The position numbers and the translations under genes are program-made. Positions 1-7,776 of a DNA stretch of 64,000 bases are shown piece by piece. Below the pieces are notes generated by a model. That model saw only the letters and a list, made by a program, of their open reading frames with translations, was not told the origin of the DNA and did no database searches. Source of the stretch: Alkaliphilus peptidifermentans DSM 18978. Its GTDB lineage: Bacteria; Bacillota; Clostridia; Peptostreptococcales; Natronincolaceae. How positions within the stretch are numbered: the first letter of the stretch is position 1; each line of letters opens with the position of its first letter. The stretch lies in the NCBI RefSeq assembly GCF_900101495.1, contig NZ_FMUS01000029.1, positions 1 through 64,000 of the forward strand. The letters are read 5' to 3'.

Positions 1-63
1 GAGGTAATAATATACACTAGTTTTTTTAATTTCCATAGATAATAATAGCTGTGTATACTAATA

Positions 64-116
64 AACATTCAAAAACGCTAATAAATATTCAAAAAATAAA
101 CACAAATATTCAAAAA
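64..116. repeat. Three phased direct repeats upstream of asnA promoter
   Basis: Three near-identical 12-base units, AAYATTCAAAAA, begin at 64, 84 and 105. They are spaced 20-21 bp, about two helical turns, and end just before the -35 box at 122. Same-face spacing suggests either an A-tract UP-like element or a regulator site. No regulator is identified. Confidence 0.5.
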
Positions 117-121
117 TAGTG

Positions 122-150
122 TTGACAGTCTAAATTGATTATTATATAAT
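122..150 (+). promoter_or_regulatory. Sigma-A promoter of asnA
   Basis: A consensus -35 TTGACA (122-127) and -10 TATAAT (145-150) are separated by 17 bp. Transcription would start near 157, just upstream of the T-box leader. Confidence 0.85.
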
Positions 151-177
151 CTACAATAATAAATAACATATAAAAAA

Positions 178-446
178 CGAAGAAGAGAAGAGTAGATTTA
201 GGATGTAGTTTCAGCGAGCTGGTGATAGTGGGAGATCAGTACGAGGCCTTTATTGAAGAACATCTCGGAGTTGCTAACCGAAATCCCAACAGGAGAGTAG
301 ACTTAGCCGGAGCCAAACCGTTATAAATTGGTAGGTATCGAAGAATATTTCTTCTGTACTGATAAAGTGAGTTTTGTACTAATTTGGGTGGTACCGCGGA
401 AGTTAAACCTTTCGTCCCTTTTCTATAGGGATGAGGGGTTTTTTTA
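178..446 (+). promoter_or_regulatory. T-box riboswitch, asparagine-specific, upstream of asnA
   Basis: The conserved T-box core GGGTGGTACCGCGG lies at 386-399. It is followed by a rho-independent terminator with arms 406-418 and 428-440 and a T-run. The Stem I region carries the AGTACGAG-type and CTCGGAG elements, and an AAC triplet at 259-261 sits where the specifier codon is expected; AAC encodes asparagine. Uncharged tRNA-Asn should favour antitermination, which fits the asparagine synthetase gene downstream. The specifier was placed by eye and not by folding. Confidence 0.93.
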
Positions 447-529
447 TTTATATAAACCTTTAAGGGATAATCAACCATGGCCATGGGATATTCTGTATTT
501 AGGTTAAATACTAATTAGGAGGAATTAAT

Positions 530-1552
530 ATGACATTGTTAAATAACTCATTGATAATACCAAAAGACTATAAGTCAACCCTTGGTATTCGTGAAACAGA
601 AATCGCAATTAAACAACTGAAGGATTTTTTTGAAGCAGCATTAGCATATGAACTTAATTTAACAAGAGTATCTGCACCCTTGTTTGTTCAACCAGAAACA
701 GGAACAAATGACAACTTAAATGGTGTAGAAAGACCAGTGGCCTTTGATGTGAAGGCTGTCGGTGGTAAAGAAGTGGAAATTGTGCATTCTCTAGCAAAAT
801 GGAAGCGTATGGCTCTTCATAGATATGGTTTTAATCATGGAGAAGGTATCTATACAGATATGAATGCTATACGAAGGGATGAAGATCTTGACAATATTCA
901 CTCTATCTATGTTGACCAATGGGATTGGGAGCATATTATTTCAAAAGAAGAAAGAACCTTTGATACATTAAAGGAAGTTGTAGAGAGAATTTATAGAGTA
1001 TTTAAGAAAACAGAAGATGAAGTATGCAAACTATATCCAAGCTTTCAAAAATTCTTACCAAATAAGATTTCTTTTGTAACAACACAAGAACTGGAAGATA
1101 GATTCCCAGCTCTTTCTCCAAAGGAAAGAGAGGATGCTATTGCAAAAGAAAAAGGTGCAGTTTTTATTATGCAAATTGGTGGTGAATTGGCATCTGGAAT
1201 AAAGCATGATGGTAGAGCACCAGATTATGATGACTGGACATTGAACGGAGATATAATCTTCTGGTATCCTGTACTAGGCATAGCTTTAGAGTTATCTTCA
1301 ATGGGTATACGGGTAGATGAAGAAGCATTAGAAAGACAGCTAAAATTGACAGGCTCAGAGGACAAAAAAGAACTTACTTTTCACAGAATGCTACTAAATA
1401 AGGAACTACCATACACTGTGGGAGGCGGTATCGGGCAATCAAGAATTTGTATGTTCTTCCTTCAAAAAGCTCATATAGGAGAAGTTCAAGCATCTATATG
1501 GCCACAAGATATGATTGATGAATGTGAAGGAGCAGGTATATTATTGCTATAA
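530..1552 (+). CDS. asnA: Aspartate--ammonia ligase (asparagine synthetase A)
   Basis: AsnA makes asparagine from aspartate and free ammonia using ATP, through an aspartyl-AMP intermediate, on a class II aminoacyl-tRNA-synthetase-like fold in the cytoplasm. The 340-residue length matches the family. Recognisable stretches are the ERPVAFD segment after the N-terminal helix, HSLAKWKR, the [11 protein letters not shown] block, VDQWDWE, and the C-terminal GGGIGQSR that closes the class II active site. The start has AGGAGG at 517-522 with a 7-nt spacer. It is a single-gene unit under an Asn T-box, with its own terminator downstream. Confidence 0.97.
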   Translation: MTLLNNSLIIPKDYKSTLGIRETEIAIKQLKDFFEAALAYELNLTRVSAPLFVQPETGTNDNLNGVERPVAFDVKAVGGKEVEIVHSLAKWKRMALHRYGFNHGEGIYTDMNAIRRDEDLDNIHSIYVDQWDWEHIISKEERTFDTLKEVVERIYRVFKKTEDEVCKLYPSFQKFLPNKISFVTTQELEDRFPALSPKEREDAIAKEKGAVFIMQIGGELASGIKHDGRAPDYDDWTLNGDIIFWYPVLGIALELSSMGIRVDEEALERQLKLTGSEDKKELTFHRMLLNKELPYTVGGGIGQSRICMFFLQKAHIGEVQASIWPQDMIDECEGAGILLL

Positions 1553-1599
1553 ATACAATAGTCAAATTCGGTGTAAGTTTGTTAAGTAAAATGAATAGT

Positions 1600-1634
1600 G
1601 TGGGCCGAAACTCTCATCGGCCCACTTATTTTAA
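1600..1634 (+). terminator. Terminator of asnA
   Basis: A GC-rich inverted repeat (GTGGGCCGA at 1600-1608 with TCGGCCCAC at 1617-1625) is followed by a T-rich tail. Confidence 0.8.
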
Positions 1635-1738
1635 TTAACTTTACTCTTCGATTTCATTTTTAAATTTCAATTATCAATTTGCCATTTCATTTATATCTAA
1701 TTTCTTTGCTATTTATCATTAGTAATTACTCATTAATT

Positions 1739-2251
1739 TTACCTATTGTCTTTTACTAAAACCTTTGTTACTTCTGCGATATAGAGTGTATGATAATCAC
1801 TATGGGGGTACATATTTGCTTTTAATGCTGTATCAATAAAGCATTCAGGTTTATATTCCTGAGCATATAGTTTTGTACATATCATGGCTAAACTAGCATT
1901 TGAGAGAATTGGAGTATCCCCAGAATATTCAATCGATAAGTTTAACTTTGCAATTTTATCTTCATTTCTTCCTGAAACAGAACCAAGATATGACAATTCC
2001 TTTTCAAATTCTTTCTCAAAAAAGGTAAGAGAGAAGGTATCGGAAGCATCAACAAATTCCTTTGTATAGCGCTGTGGACGTATAACGATAAAAACCACAT
2101 TTTTATTCCACATTACTCCGAATCCACCCCAGGATGCTGTCATTGTATTTACTTTTCCATTTTTTTCGGCAGTAATTAGGGTCCAATCCTTACCAATAAG
2201 CTCAAATGTGTTTTTTTCAATCTGTTCTGGTTTAATCTCATAAAAGTTCAT
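1739..2251 (-). CDS. Flavin reductase-like FMN-binding protein
   Basis: A 170-residue protein of the flavin reductase-like, FMN-binding split-barrel family. The N-terminal half has the usual pattern: WTLITAEKNGKVNTMTASW, then a stretch reading VVFIVIRPQRYTKEFV, then DTFSLTFF. Members reduce free flavin or bind FMN to serve partner oxygenases or nitroreductases; the substrate here cannot be told. AAGGAGG lies about 10 nt upstream of the ATG on the minus strand. It is transcribed divergently from the tandem MerR gene at 2418, which could regulate it, but no operator was recognised. Confidence 0.88.
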   Translation of the reverse strand: MNFYEIKPEQIEKNTFELIGKDWTLITAEKNGKVNTMTASWGGFGVMWNKNVVFIVIRPQRYTKEFVDASDTFSLTFFEKEFEKELSYLGSVSGRNEDKIAKLNLSIEYSGDTPILSNASLAMICTKLYAQEYKPECFIDTALKANMYPHSDYHTLYIAEVTKVLVKDNR

Positions 2252-2417
2252 AATGGAATATCCTCCTTATAAGTATTATTACTTTGTATAGTAAAGTTAT
2301 CTACATTATAATATAAATAGAAGATATAGCAAATATTCACAGGTATTTTACCACTACCACATTGTATTGGATGAAATAGGTTTTAGGTAGTAATTTATTT
2401 GTTAGGAGATAGATATA

Positions 2418-3188
2418 GTGAAATATTATAAAACCTCTGAAATAGCAAAAATGGTAGGTGTACACCCCAATACAGTACGACTTTACGAAGAATGGGGGTT
2501 TTTACAGGTAATTCCTAGGAATAGTAGTGGCTATCGAGTATTCACAGAAGAACATCTTGAGCAAATGAAACTTGCCAGAATGGCATTAAGATGCCAGTTT
2601 GTGGAAGGGAACATACGTAAGATGGCAGCAGCTATTGTTAGAACAGCGGCTCAGGGCAATCTAAAGGAGGCTTTAGAAAAAGCATTTAATTATCTATTAC
2701 ATATAAAAAACGAAAGAGTTAGAGCAGAAGAGGTACTAGACCTGATAGATAAGTGGATCAATGGAGAAATGGATAAGGATACAGGGATTTATTATAAAAG
2801 AATGAATGTTGCTAAATTACTTAATGTATCTATAGATGTTCTTAGGAATTGGGAAAGAAATGGGTTAATTGATACCCCCAGAAATGATAAAAACAATTAT
2901 AGAATGTATGGCCCCTATGAAATCAATAGAATAAAGGTAATTCGTACATTAAGGAGTGCAAACTATAGTATAATGTCAATTCATCGTATGCTAAGATTTA
3001 TAGATAAAGGACAAAAAGACAATATAAAAGAGTTAATTAATACACCCCTACCCCATGAAGATATAATAAGCGCTACTGATAGATGGATATCGACATTAAT
3101 TGAATCAGAAAAGGATGCCAGAGATGTTATAAATCAACTGAAAAAAATGAATAGAATAAATTATAAAGATACTTCAAACAAACCCTAA
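2418..3188 (+). CDS. MerR-family regulator with two tandem MerR DNA-binding domains
   Basis: The protein has 256 residues and a GTG start preceded by TTAGGAGAT. Residues 1-70 form a MerR winged helix-turn-helix (YKTSEIAKMVGVHPNTVRLYE, then GYRVF). A second, diverged copy spans about 124-195 (MNVAKLLNVSIDVLRNWERNG, then NYRMYGPYEINRIK). A helical linker joins them and a short tail follows. Ordinary MerR proteins have one DNA-binding domain and dimerise through a coiled coil; two heads in one chain suggest a pseudo-dimer or binding to two half-sites. No effector domain is recognisable. It is divergent from the flavin reductase gene, its likeliest neighbour target. Confidence 0.85.
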   Translation: MKYYKTSEIAKMVGVHPNTVRLYEEWGFLQVIPRNSSGYRVFTEEHLEQMKLARMALRCQFVEGNIRKMAAAIVRTAAQGNLKEALEKAFNYLLHIKNERVRAEEVLDLIDKWINGEMDKDTGIYYKRMNVAKLLNVSIDVLRNWERNGLIDTPRNDKNNYRMYGPYEINRIKVIRTLRSANYSIMSIHRMLRFIDKGQKDNIKELINTPLPHEDIISATDRWISTLIESEKDARDVINQLKKMNRINYKDTSNKP

Positions 3189-3328
3189 TAAAAGTGTTGC
3201 TACTTAATTAGGTTATTTTGAAGGATAATACTAGTAAAAAATGCTTTTGTTCTTAACAGTAATTTAGATTATCAAAACTGTATTATGTGAAAATATAAAA
3301 AAAATATATAAAAAAGTATGTAAATATA

Positions 3329-3359
3329 TTGACATTGACGCAACGTAAAGGTGTATATT
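3329..3359 (+). promoter_or_regulatory. MerR-type promoter with 19-bp spacer
   Basis: A -35 TTGACA (3329-3334) and -10 TATATT (3354-3359) are 19 bp apart, the overlong spacing typical of MerR-activated promoters. The spacer contains an imperfect dyad (TTGACG CAA CGTAAA, 3335-3349). The gene directly downstream is itself a MerR protein, so autoregulation is likely. Confidence 0.7.
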
Positions 3360-3381
3360 TAATTTATCAGGAGGTGAGCAA

Positions 3382-4146
3382 ATGGAATATACAGTGCAAA
3401 AGTTAGGTCAAATGGCGGGAATCAGTACTAGAACCCTTCGGTACTATGATGAGATAGATATTCTTAAGCCGGCAAGAATAAACTCATCGGGATATCGAAT
3501 ATACGGTGCTAATGAGGTTGCTATGCTGCAACAAATACTTTTTTATAGGGAATTGGGTCTAAGCTTAGACAAAATTAAAAGCATTATAAATGAACCCTCA
3601 TTTGATGGAGCAGAAGCACTTAGAGACCATCGTGAGAAGCTTCTTGAAAAAAGAAAGCAATTGAATATATTAATCTCAAATGTTAATAAATCAATTGCTG
3701 AATCGGAAGGGAGATTTAAAATGACAGATATGGAAAGATTCGAAGGCTTTAAGCAGAAAATGGTAGATGATAATGAAAAGAAATATGGAGCAGAGGTTAG
3801 AGAAAAGTATGGGAATGACATTGTTGATAAATCCAATAACAAGCTAAAAAACATGACCCAAGAGGAATATGATGAAGTAACAAAACTTTCAGAGGAAGTA
3901 ATTGAAACTTTATCAGAAGCCTTTAAAACTAGTGATCCTGCCAGCGAAATAGCACAGAAAGCTGCTGCTTTACACAAGCGATGGCTAACATATTATTGGA
4001 CTGATTACAGTAAAGAGGCACATGCTGGATTAGCGCAAATGTATGTTGATGACGAGAGATTTAAAGCATACTACGATGAAAAACAGGCAGGGACTGCCGA
4101 ATTTTTAAGGGATGCCATTTTTATTTTTACAGGCATGAAAAAATAA
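3382..4146 (+). CDS. TipA-like MerR-family transcriptional activator
   Basis: This 254-residue regulator has an N-terminal MerR helix-turn-helix (YTVQKLGQMAGISTRTLRYYD, about residues 3-70), a coiled-coil dimerisation helix (about 75-118), and a C-terminal TipAS-type helical domain (about 125-250). That domain includes the conserved YYWTDYSKEAHAGLAQMYVDD segment. TipAS domains bind structurally varied drugs and peptides and switch the protein to activate a multidrug or stress gene. The start has an ideal AGGAGGTGAG site. The long-spacer promoter upstream fits autoregulation. No efflux gene is adjacent, so the target is unknown. Confidence 0.9.
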   Translation: MEYTVQKLGQMAGISTRTLRYYDEIDILKPARINSSGYRIYGANEVAMLQQILFYRELGLSLDKIKSIINEPSFDGAEALRDHREKLLEKRKQLNILISNVNKSIAESEGRFKMTDMERFEGFKQKMVDDNEKKYGAEVREKYGNDIVDKSNNKLKNMTQEEYDEVTKLSEEVIETLSEAFKTSDPASEIAQKAAALHKRWLTYYWTDYSKEAHAGLAQMYVDDERFKAYYDEKQAGTAEFLRDAIFIFTGMKK

Positions 4147-4151
4147 AGCAA

Positions 4152-4193
4152 AAAAAAGCATCAGCCCAATTCAAAGGCTGATGCTTTTTAGCT
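4152..4193. terminator. Bidirectional terminator
   Basis: The arms AAAAGCATCAGCC and GGCTGATGCTTTT (about 4152-4166 and 4176-4189) are flanked by A- and T-runs. It serves the TipA-like gene on plus and the converging lysin operon on minus. Confidence 0.85.
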
Positions 4194-4200
4194 AAAAAAA

Positions 4201-4593
4201 CTATTTGTTCTTCTTTAAAACCCTCACATAATACTCAATCCTATTATCTATCCATTCCTCCATATTATCTATATAAATACTGAGGTGTTGAAGATCTTCA
4301 TTACTTAAAATATTCATAATCCTGTCCTTGGATTCCTGAAAGGCCTCTTCTTTGTCCTTTTGCAGAAATGAGTTTGACTTTTTACGCTCTTCAACCATCG
4401 ATTTGTTGATGGTCATAACGCTTAACATGATAGTATTATCCAAACGGGACATTGTAGCATCAGCCTTTTCATGATAGCTTATACAATTACTTTCTTTACA
4501 TAATGCTGACACAAGCTTAATAATGAAAAAAAGAAGTGCCAAAATCGATCCAATAATTACAATGGTTGAGGTTATATATATGAAACTACTCAT
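4201..4593 (-). CDS. Small membrane protein downstream of lysin, holin-like
   Basis: A 130-residue protein of no family I can name. One strong transmembrane helix spans about residues 5-31. A mostly helical, charged tail follows and ends with WIDNRIEYY shortly before the C-terminus. The start overlaps the end of the amidase gene, so the two are translationally coupled. The C-terminal motif resembles WLENKISYY in the holin-like protein on the other side of the amidase, so the two may be diverged relatives or bind the same partner. A holin or anti-holin role is inference. Confidence 0.7.
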   Translation of the reverse strand: MSSFIYITSTIVIIGSILALLFFIIKLVSALCKESNCISYHEKADATMSRLDNTIMLSVMTINKSMVEERKKSNSFLQKDKEEAFQESKDRIMNILSNEDLQHLSIYIDNMEEWIDNRIEYYVRVLKKNK

Positions 4594-5842
4594 CCTTCAT
4601 TAACTCCTTCCTTATACGATTTACCAAACAAAAAACAATGCCCTTACTTGCAGGTTCATCTAGTGTACTGGTATGGTCGCTATAAAGGAGGCCAGCTGCC
4701 GTTAGCTCATCGTGACAGATTTTAGCCCAGTGAGTTGGTTGGTTTTCGACAGGATTTTCTGGGGTAACGGGTTGACTAGGTGTTTCATTGGGGTATTTTT
4801 CATTTATGTTCTTATGCATTTCTATAATTTTTTCTCCATAGCCTATACCAGGAACTGCCCACTTCCCATTAAGATCCTCCCAATTGGGAGCACTACCCCT
4901 TCGTACCAAGCTAAATCTTGTATCATATAGGATACGACCTTTAGGTAATGGAGTGGTGGTGGCATAAGCGTATAAATGCTGTATGTGAGCTTCAACTCCA
5001 GCCTCTGGGGTAGGGAAAGATAATCCTGGATTGTTAGGACCAGTAGCTCCAAGACCACTGAAGTTGTTTTGTTCTGGCTTAACCACTCCTGTAAACCTCA
5101 ACCAATTGGTTTCATGTATTGCTTGAATAAATGCCAAGTCTGCTTTTACTCCATAGATTTTAGAAATATTATAATATAAATCTACTATTCCTGTATCGAA
5201 GGATTTATTAACTGCCCTTAATCCAGATTTCAGCTGATCTGGAGTAAGCACTGGGTCCCCAAGTATACTTGTTTTGCCAATGCTGTTAGATGTAATATAG
5301 TTGCTTATTCCTGTAGCAACTGCAGTGGTAAGCTTTTTCTGCCAAGCAGGGTCTGTTAGAAGCTTAAAATCTGCAGCATTGTCCATGAATCCGAATTCAA
5401 CTATTATAGTCTCTACATCTGGGTATGTTAGTCTAATAATGTAATAGTAGTCTTCACCTGCATTTGACGGCAGTGTACTCTCCCTGCTGAAGGCTCTTCT
5501 AACCTTAAAGCTTGTTTTTTTCACCTCTTCAATTATTAATTTTGCTAGTGTACCGTTGGTGTGTATACTGTGTATTACTTCAAAGCCTCTTGCAGTTCCA
5601 TCAAATGCGTTATTATGACAAGAAATACAGATTGATGAACCAGAGCTTTTAATCAAATCGGTCAATTCCTTAGCTGAATAGTAGTTGTCATTGATCAAAG
5701 ATCTATCAACATCTATATTGAGTTTTTCCAGCTCTGTAGCAAGAAGATTTGCAAATATAAGATTCAAATCCTTTTCCTTCATACCAAATCCACTGGCTCC
5801 AGGATCTTTTCCACCATGACCAGAATCAATTATTATCCTCAT
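4586..5842 (-). CDS. N-acetylmuramoyl-L-alanine amidase with glucosaminidase and SLH-like domains
   Basis: A 418-residue peptidoglycan hydrolase without a signal peptide. Residues 1-180 are a zinc Amidase_3 domain: DSGHGGKDPGA at the start, SCHNNA with the zinc His, and IIVEFGFMDN with the catalytic Glu. Residues about 205-345 look like a glucosaminidase (FIQAIHETNW with candidate catalytic Glu, then NNFSGLGATG). After a Pro/Glu linker (about 350-368), residues 370-415 resemble one SLH repeat (HWAKICHDELTAAGLL). Overlapping starts and stops couple it to small membrane proteins on both sides, as in a phage lysis cassette. Signal-less Amidase_3 enzymes are also known as mother-cell lysins in Bacillus. 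Confidence 0.9.
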   Translation of the reverse strand: MRIIIDSGHGGKDPGASGFGMKEKDLNLIFANLLATELEKLNIDVDRSLINDNYYSAKELTDLIKSSGSSICISCHNNAFDGTARGFEVIHSIHTNGTLAKLIIEEVKKTSFKVRRAFSRESTLPSNAGEDYYYIIRLTYPDVETIIVEFGFMDNAADFKLLTDPAWQKKLTTAVATGISNYITSNSIGKTSILGDPVLTPDQLKSGLRAVNKSFDTGIVDLYYNISKIYGVKADLAFIQAIHETNWLRFTGVVKPEQNNFSGLGATGPNNPGLSFPTPEAGVEAHIQHLYAYATTTPLPKGRILYDTRFSLVRRGSAPNWEDLNGKWAVPGIGYGEKIIEMHKNINEKYPNETPSQPVTPENPVENQPTHWAKICHDELTAAGLLYSDHTSTLDEPASKGIVFCLVNRIRKELMKDE

Positions 5843-6291
5843 TATATTACCTCCATTTCATTAGTGTTGGTTGAATGGAATGGATCTAACATTTCTTGAT
5901 TAAGGTAGTAGGATATTTTATTTTCAAGCCACTTATCAAGATTTTGATATTTCTTTCCAAGCTCATGGGCTACTGCTTCGCTAATAATAGTTTTTGATTT
6001 TTCTTTCATCATATTAAATCCTGCTACTATTTCAGCTTCAGTAGGTCCATTGATCCTTTTATAAATATCCTCTAAGCCTGTTTGATAAACCGAAGCAACG
6101 GTGGTATGAATGGCTAATTCTGCAACTTCCTTATATTTAATGAATTCTTCGTTTTCTAACCAACTGATAATTTCCGATGTATAATTCTTTATAAGCGATA
6201 TCAAATATGCTGAAATAGTGGGAACTACGGGAATAAGTAAACCCCGAATGACTAAGCTTAGTAAATTGTTAAGAATTTCAGTATTATACAT
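5842..6291 (-). CDS. LLH-family phage-holin-like membrane protein
   Basis: The preferred start is the ATG at 6291, preceded by GGAG about 7 nt upstream. It gives 149 residues beginning MYNTEILNN; an upstream in-frame ATG at 6381 has no good ribosome site. One hydrophobic segment (about residues 8-35) is followed by a long amphipathic helical region with an IKYKEVAELAIHTTVASVY stretch, as in LLH-type phage holins. The C-terminal part holds LDKWLENKISYY. The stop overlaps the amidase start. Family placement is by pattern only; a true pore function is untested. Confidence 0.7.
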   Translation of the reverse strand: MYNTEILNNLLSLVIRGLLIPVVPTISAYLISLIKNYTSEIISWLENEEFIKYKEVAELAIHTTVASVYQTGLEDIYKRINGPTEAEIVAGFNMMKEKSKTIISEAVAHELGKKYQNLDKWLENKISYYLNQEMLDPFHSTNTNEMEVI

Positions 6292-6387
6292 TAAAATCAC
6301 TCCAATCATTTGATCTCTATTAAAGTATATGTTTATGAAGGGGAAGGAGTGAAGCATAATTGATAACATAGATATGTACAAGCAAAG

Positions 6388-6612
6388 CTAAGTTAGTTTC
6401 ATTTCAATCCAACCTGTTATTGGTTGCATTTTTTCAATTAATATCTCTAAAGGACTCCTAGATAAAATTTCATAGTTATCAACTAATGAAACCATAATTA
6501 TTAAAATAACAATAGATATATAGATATATATAATTTGATTGTTATTCTTTTCAATTTTTTTGAAATCTATCAACAACGTACTGGCTATAAGAATTAATAA
6601 AATTAAATTCAT
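6388..6612 (-). CDS. Small two-helix membrane protein in ger operon (possible germination receptor D subunit)
   Basis: 74 residues with two hydrophobic segments (about 2-16 and 26-46) and a short polar tail ending GWIEMKLT. Its ATG overlaps the gerAC stop codon, so it is translationally coupled to the receptor gene. Germination-receptor operons of Bacillus often carry a fourth gene for a roughly 75-residue, two-helix D subunit that modulates the receptor. Size, topology and position all fit, but sequence similarity could not be tested. Confidence 0.65.
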   Translation of the reverse strand: MNLILLILIASTLLIDFKKIEKNNNQIIYIYISIVILIIMVSLVDNYEILSRSPLEILIEKMQPITGWIEMKLT

Positions 6613-7763
6613 TATATTCTCCCCCTATTCTTATTTAGGGCGGAGTGAATAACTGAACTCTTTACCTCTACATCGATTTTGGCATTTGAAAAGATATCAT
6701 TCCATTCCTCCTGCATCTCTTTAAATTCCTTTGGATATTTTCTTGAAAAGTCTTTACTTAAATTAAAATAGTCTATCTTAAAATCCTGCTGGGCTGAATC
6801 AATTGCGGTTTTTAGCTTATCCTCTATAACCTGATTAAGCTGATTTTGAACAGGTACAATGTCTAGCTCCGAGAAGCCTTGTAGTATTGGTATTCTTTCA
6901 GCTATATTACCCTTAATATTTAGTACAATCCTAAAGGAAATTTCTCCATCCCTATATTCTGGAATTATCTTGGTGCTGGATTCAAGTATTTCGATTACAA
7001 TTTTATCCTTACTCCCTGCATGCTCAAAAACAATAAGACCTATTCTAAAATTATTAGTTATAAAATTATAGGCTTGACCTTCTTCATAATCTAAGTATCC
7101 TGCCAATTTGTCATTATCAAATATAACAATTCTACTGAGGTTCATCTGAGACATCTCACTATTTGAAGGGCCAGGTATTTTCTCTACTAATGCAGTTACA
7201 TAGTTTAGAGTTGGGTTATTGACAGCTTCAACTGTAGCATGTAGGTCGGAAATAAATATTTTTGAATTGGCACCATAGTTTTCAGCAATAAGTTCTAATC
7301 CCATAGCAGGAACTAAACCAATGAAATTTGGGGTGTCAAAAATTTCTTCTGGCGGTACCTGACTAATAAAAACATACGAACCTAATCTAAGCTCCATATC
7401 CTGCAGAAAGACACCCATAATTAAACTCAAGCCTTCCTTTGCAATCTCTTCATGGATTACTATTGCAGTTAAATGTGCAATATAAAGTCTTCGTTTTGCA
7501 ATCATTGATAGATTTCGCAAAGCATCGAATACTGTAAGGCCTTCTGCCTTAACCAATGTATAGATTTCCGTTGAGTTAGGAGCTTCAGAAACAATCGCAT
7601 TAGCATTGGCTAATTGCGCCACCACTGTGTATAGTCCTGCTTCTGTTTTAGATATGCCTAAGCCCATAACAAAGCCTAAGTCCTCAATTTCTCTACGGCT
7701 CCAGCAGGAGGAGGTAAAGGTAATCACGATTAAGAGACTAAGCAATAGCATTGTTTTTTTCAT
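6612..7763 (-). CDS. gerAC: Germination receptor lipoprotein, GerAC family
   Basis: A 383-residue Ger(x)C subunit. The signal peptide ends in a lipobox with Cys20 (TFTSSCWSRREIEDLGF); the SCW.R.E.(D/N)L start is the family hallmark. The rest is the three-part extracellular domain, including the NPTLNYVTALVEKIPG region. In dormant spores the C subunit is anchored outside the inner membrane and forms the receptor with GerAA and GerAB. It follows gerAA closely and overlaps the next small gene. Confidence 0.95.
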   Translation of the reverse strand: MKKTMLLLSLLIVITFTSSCWSRREIEDLGFVMGLGISKTEAGLYTVVAQLANANAIVSEAPNSTEIYTLVKAEGLTVFDALRNLSMIAKRRLYIAHLTAIVIHEEIAKEGLSLIMGVFLQDMELRLGSYVFISQVPPEEIFDTPNFIGLVPAMGLELIAENYGANSKIFISDLHATVEAVNNPTLNYVTALVEKIPGPSNSEMSQMNLSRIVIFDNDKLAGYLDYEEGQAYNFITNNFRIGLIVFEHAGSKDKIVIEILESSTKIIPEYRDGEISFRIVLNIKGNIAERIPILQGFSELDIVPVQNQLNQVIEDKLKTAIDSAQQDFKIDYFNLSKDFSRKYPKEFKEMQEEWNDIFSNAKIDVEVKSSVIHSALNKNRGRI

Positions 7764-7776
7764 AGAGATTATCCTT

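Noticed and set aside
236-484. 82-codon minus-strand frame
   Set aside because: Lies antisense to the T-box leader, whose conserved elements fully account for this stretch.
4201-6381. Prophage remnant explanation for the holin-like and amidase genes
   Set aside because: No integrase, capsid, tail or attachment repeats are nearby and the genes are coupled to the ger operon; a recruited module is more likely, though phage origin of the parts is possible.
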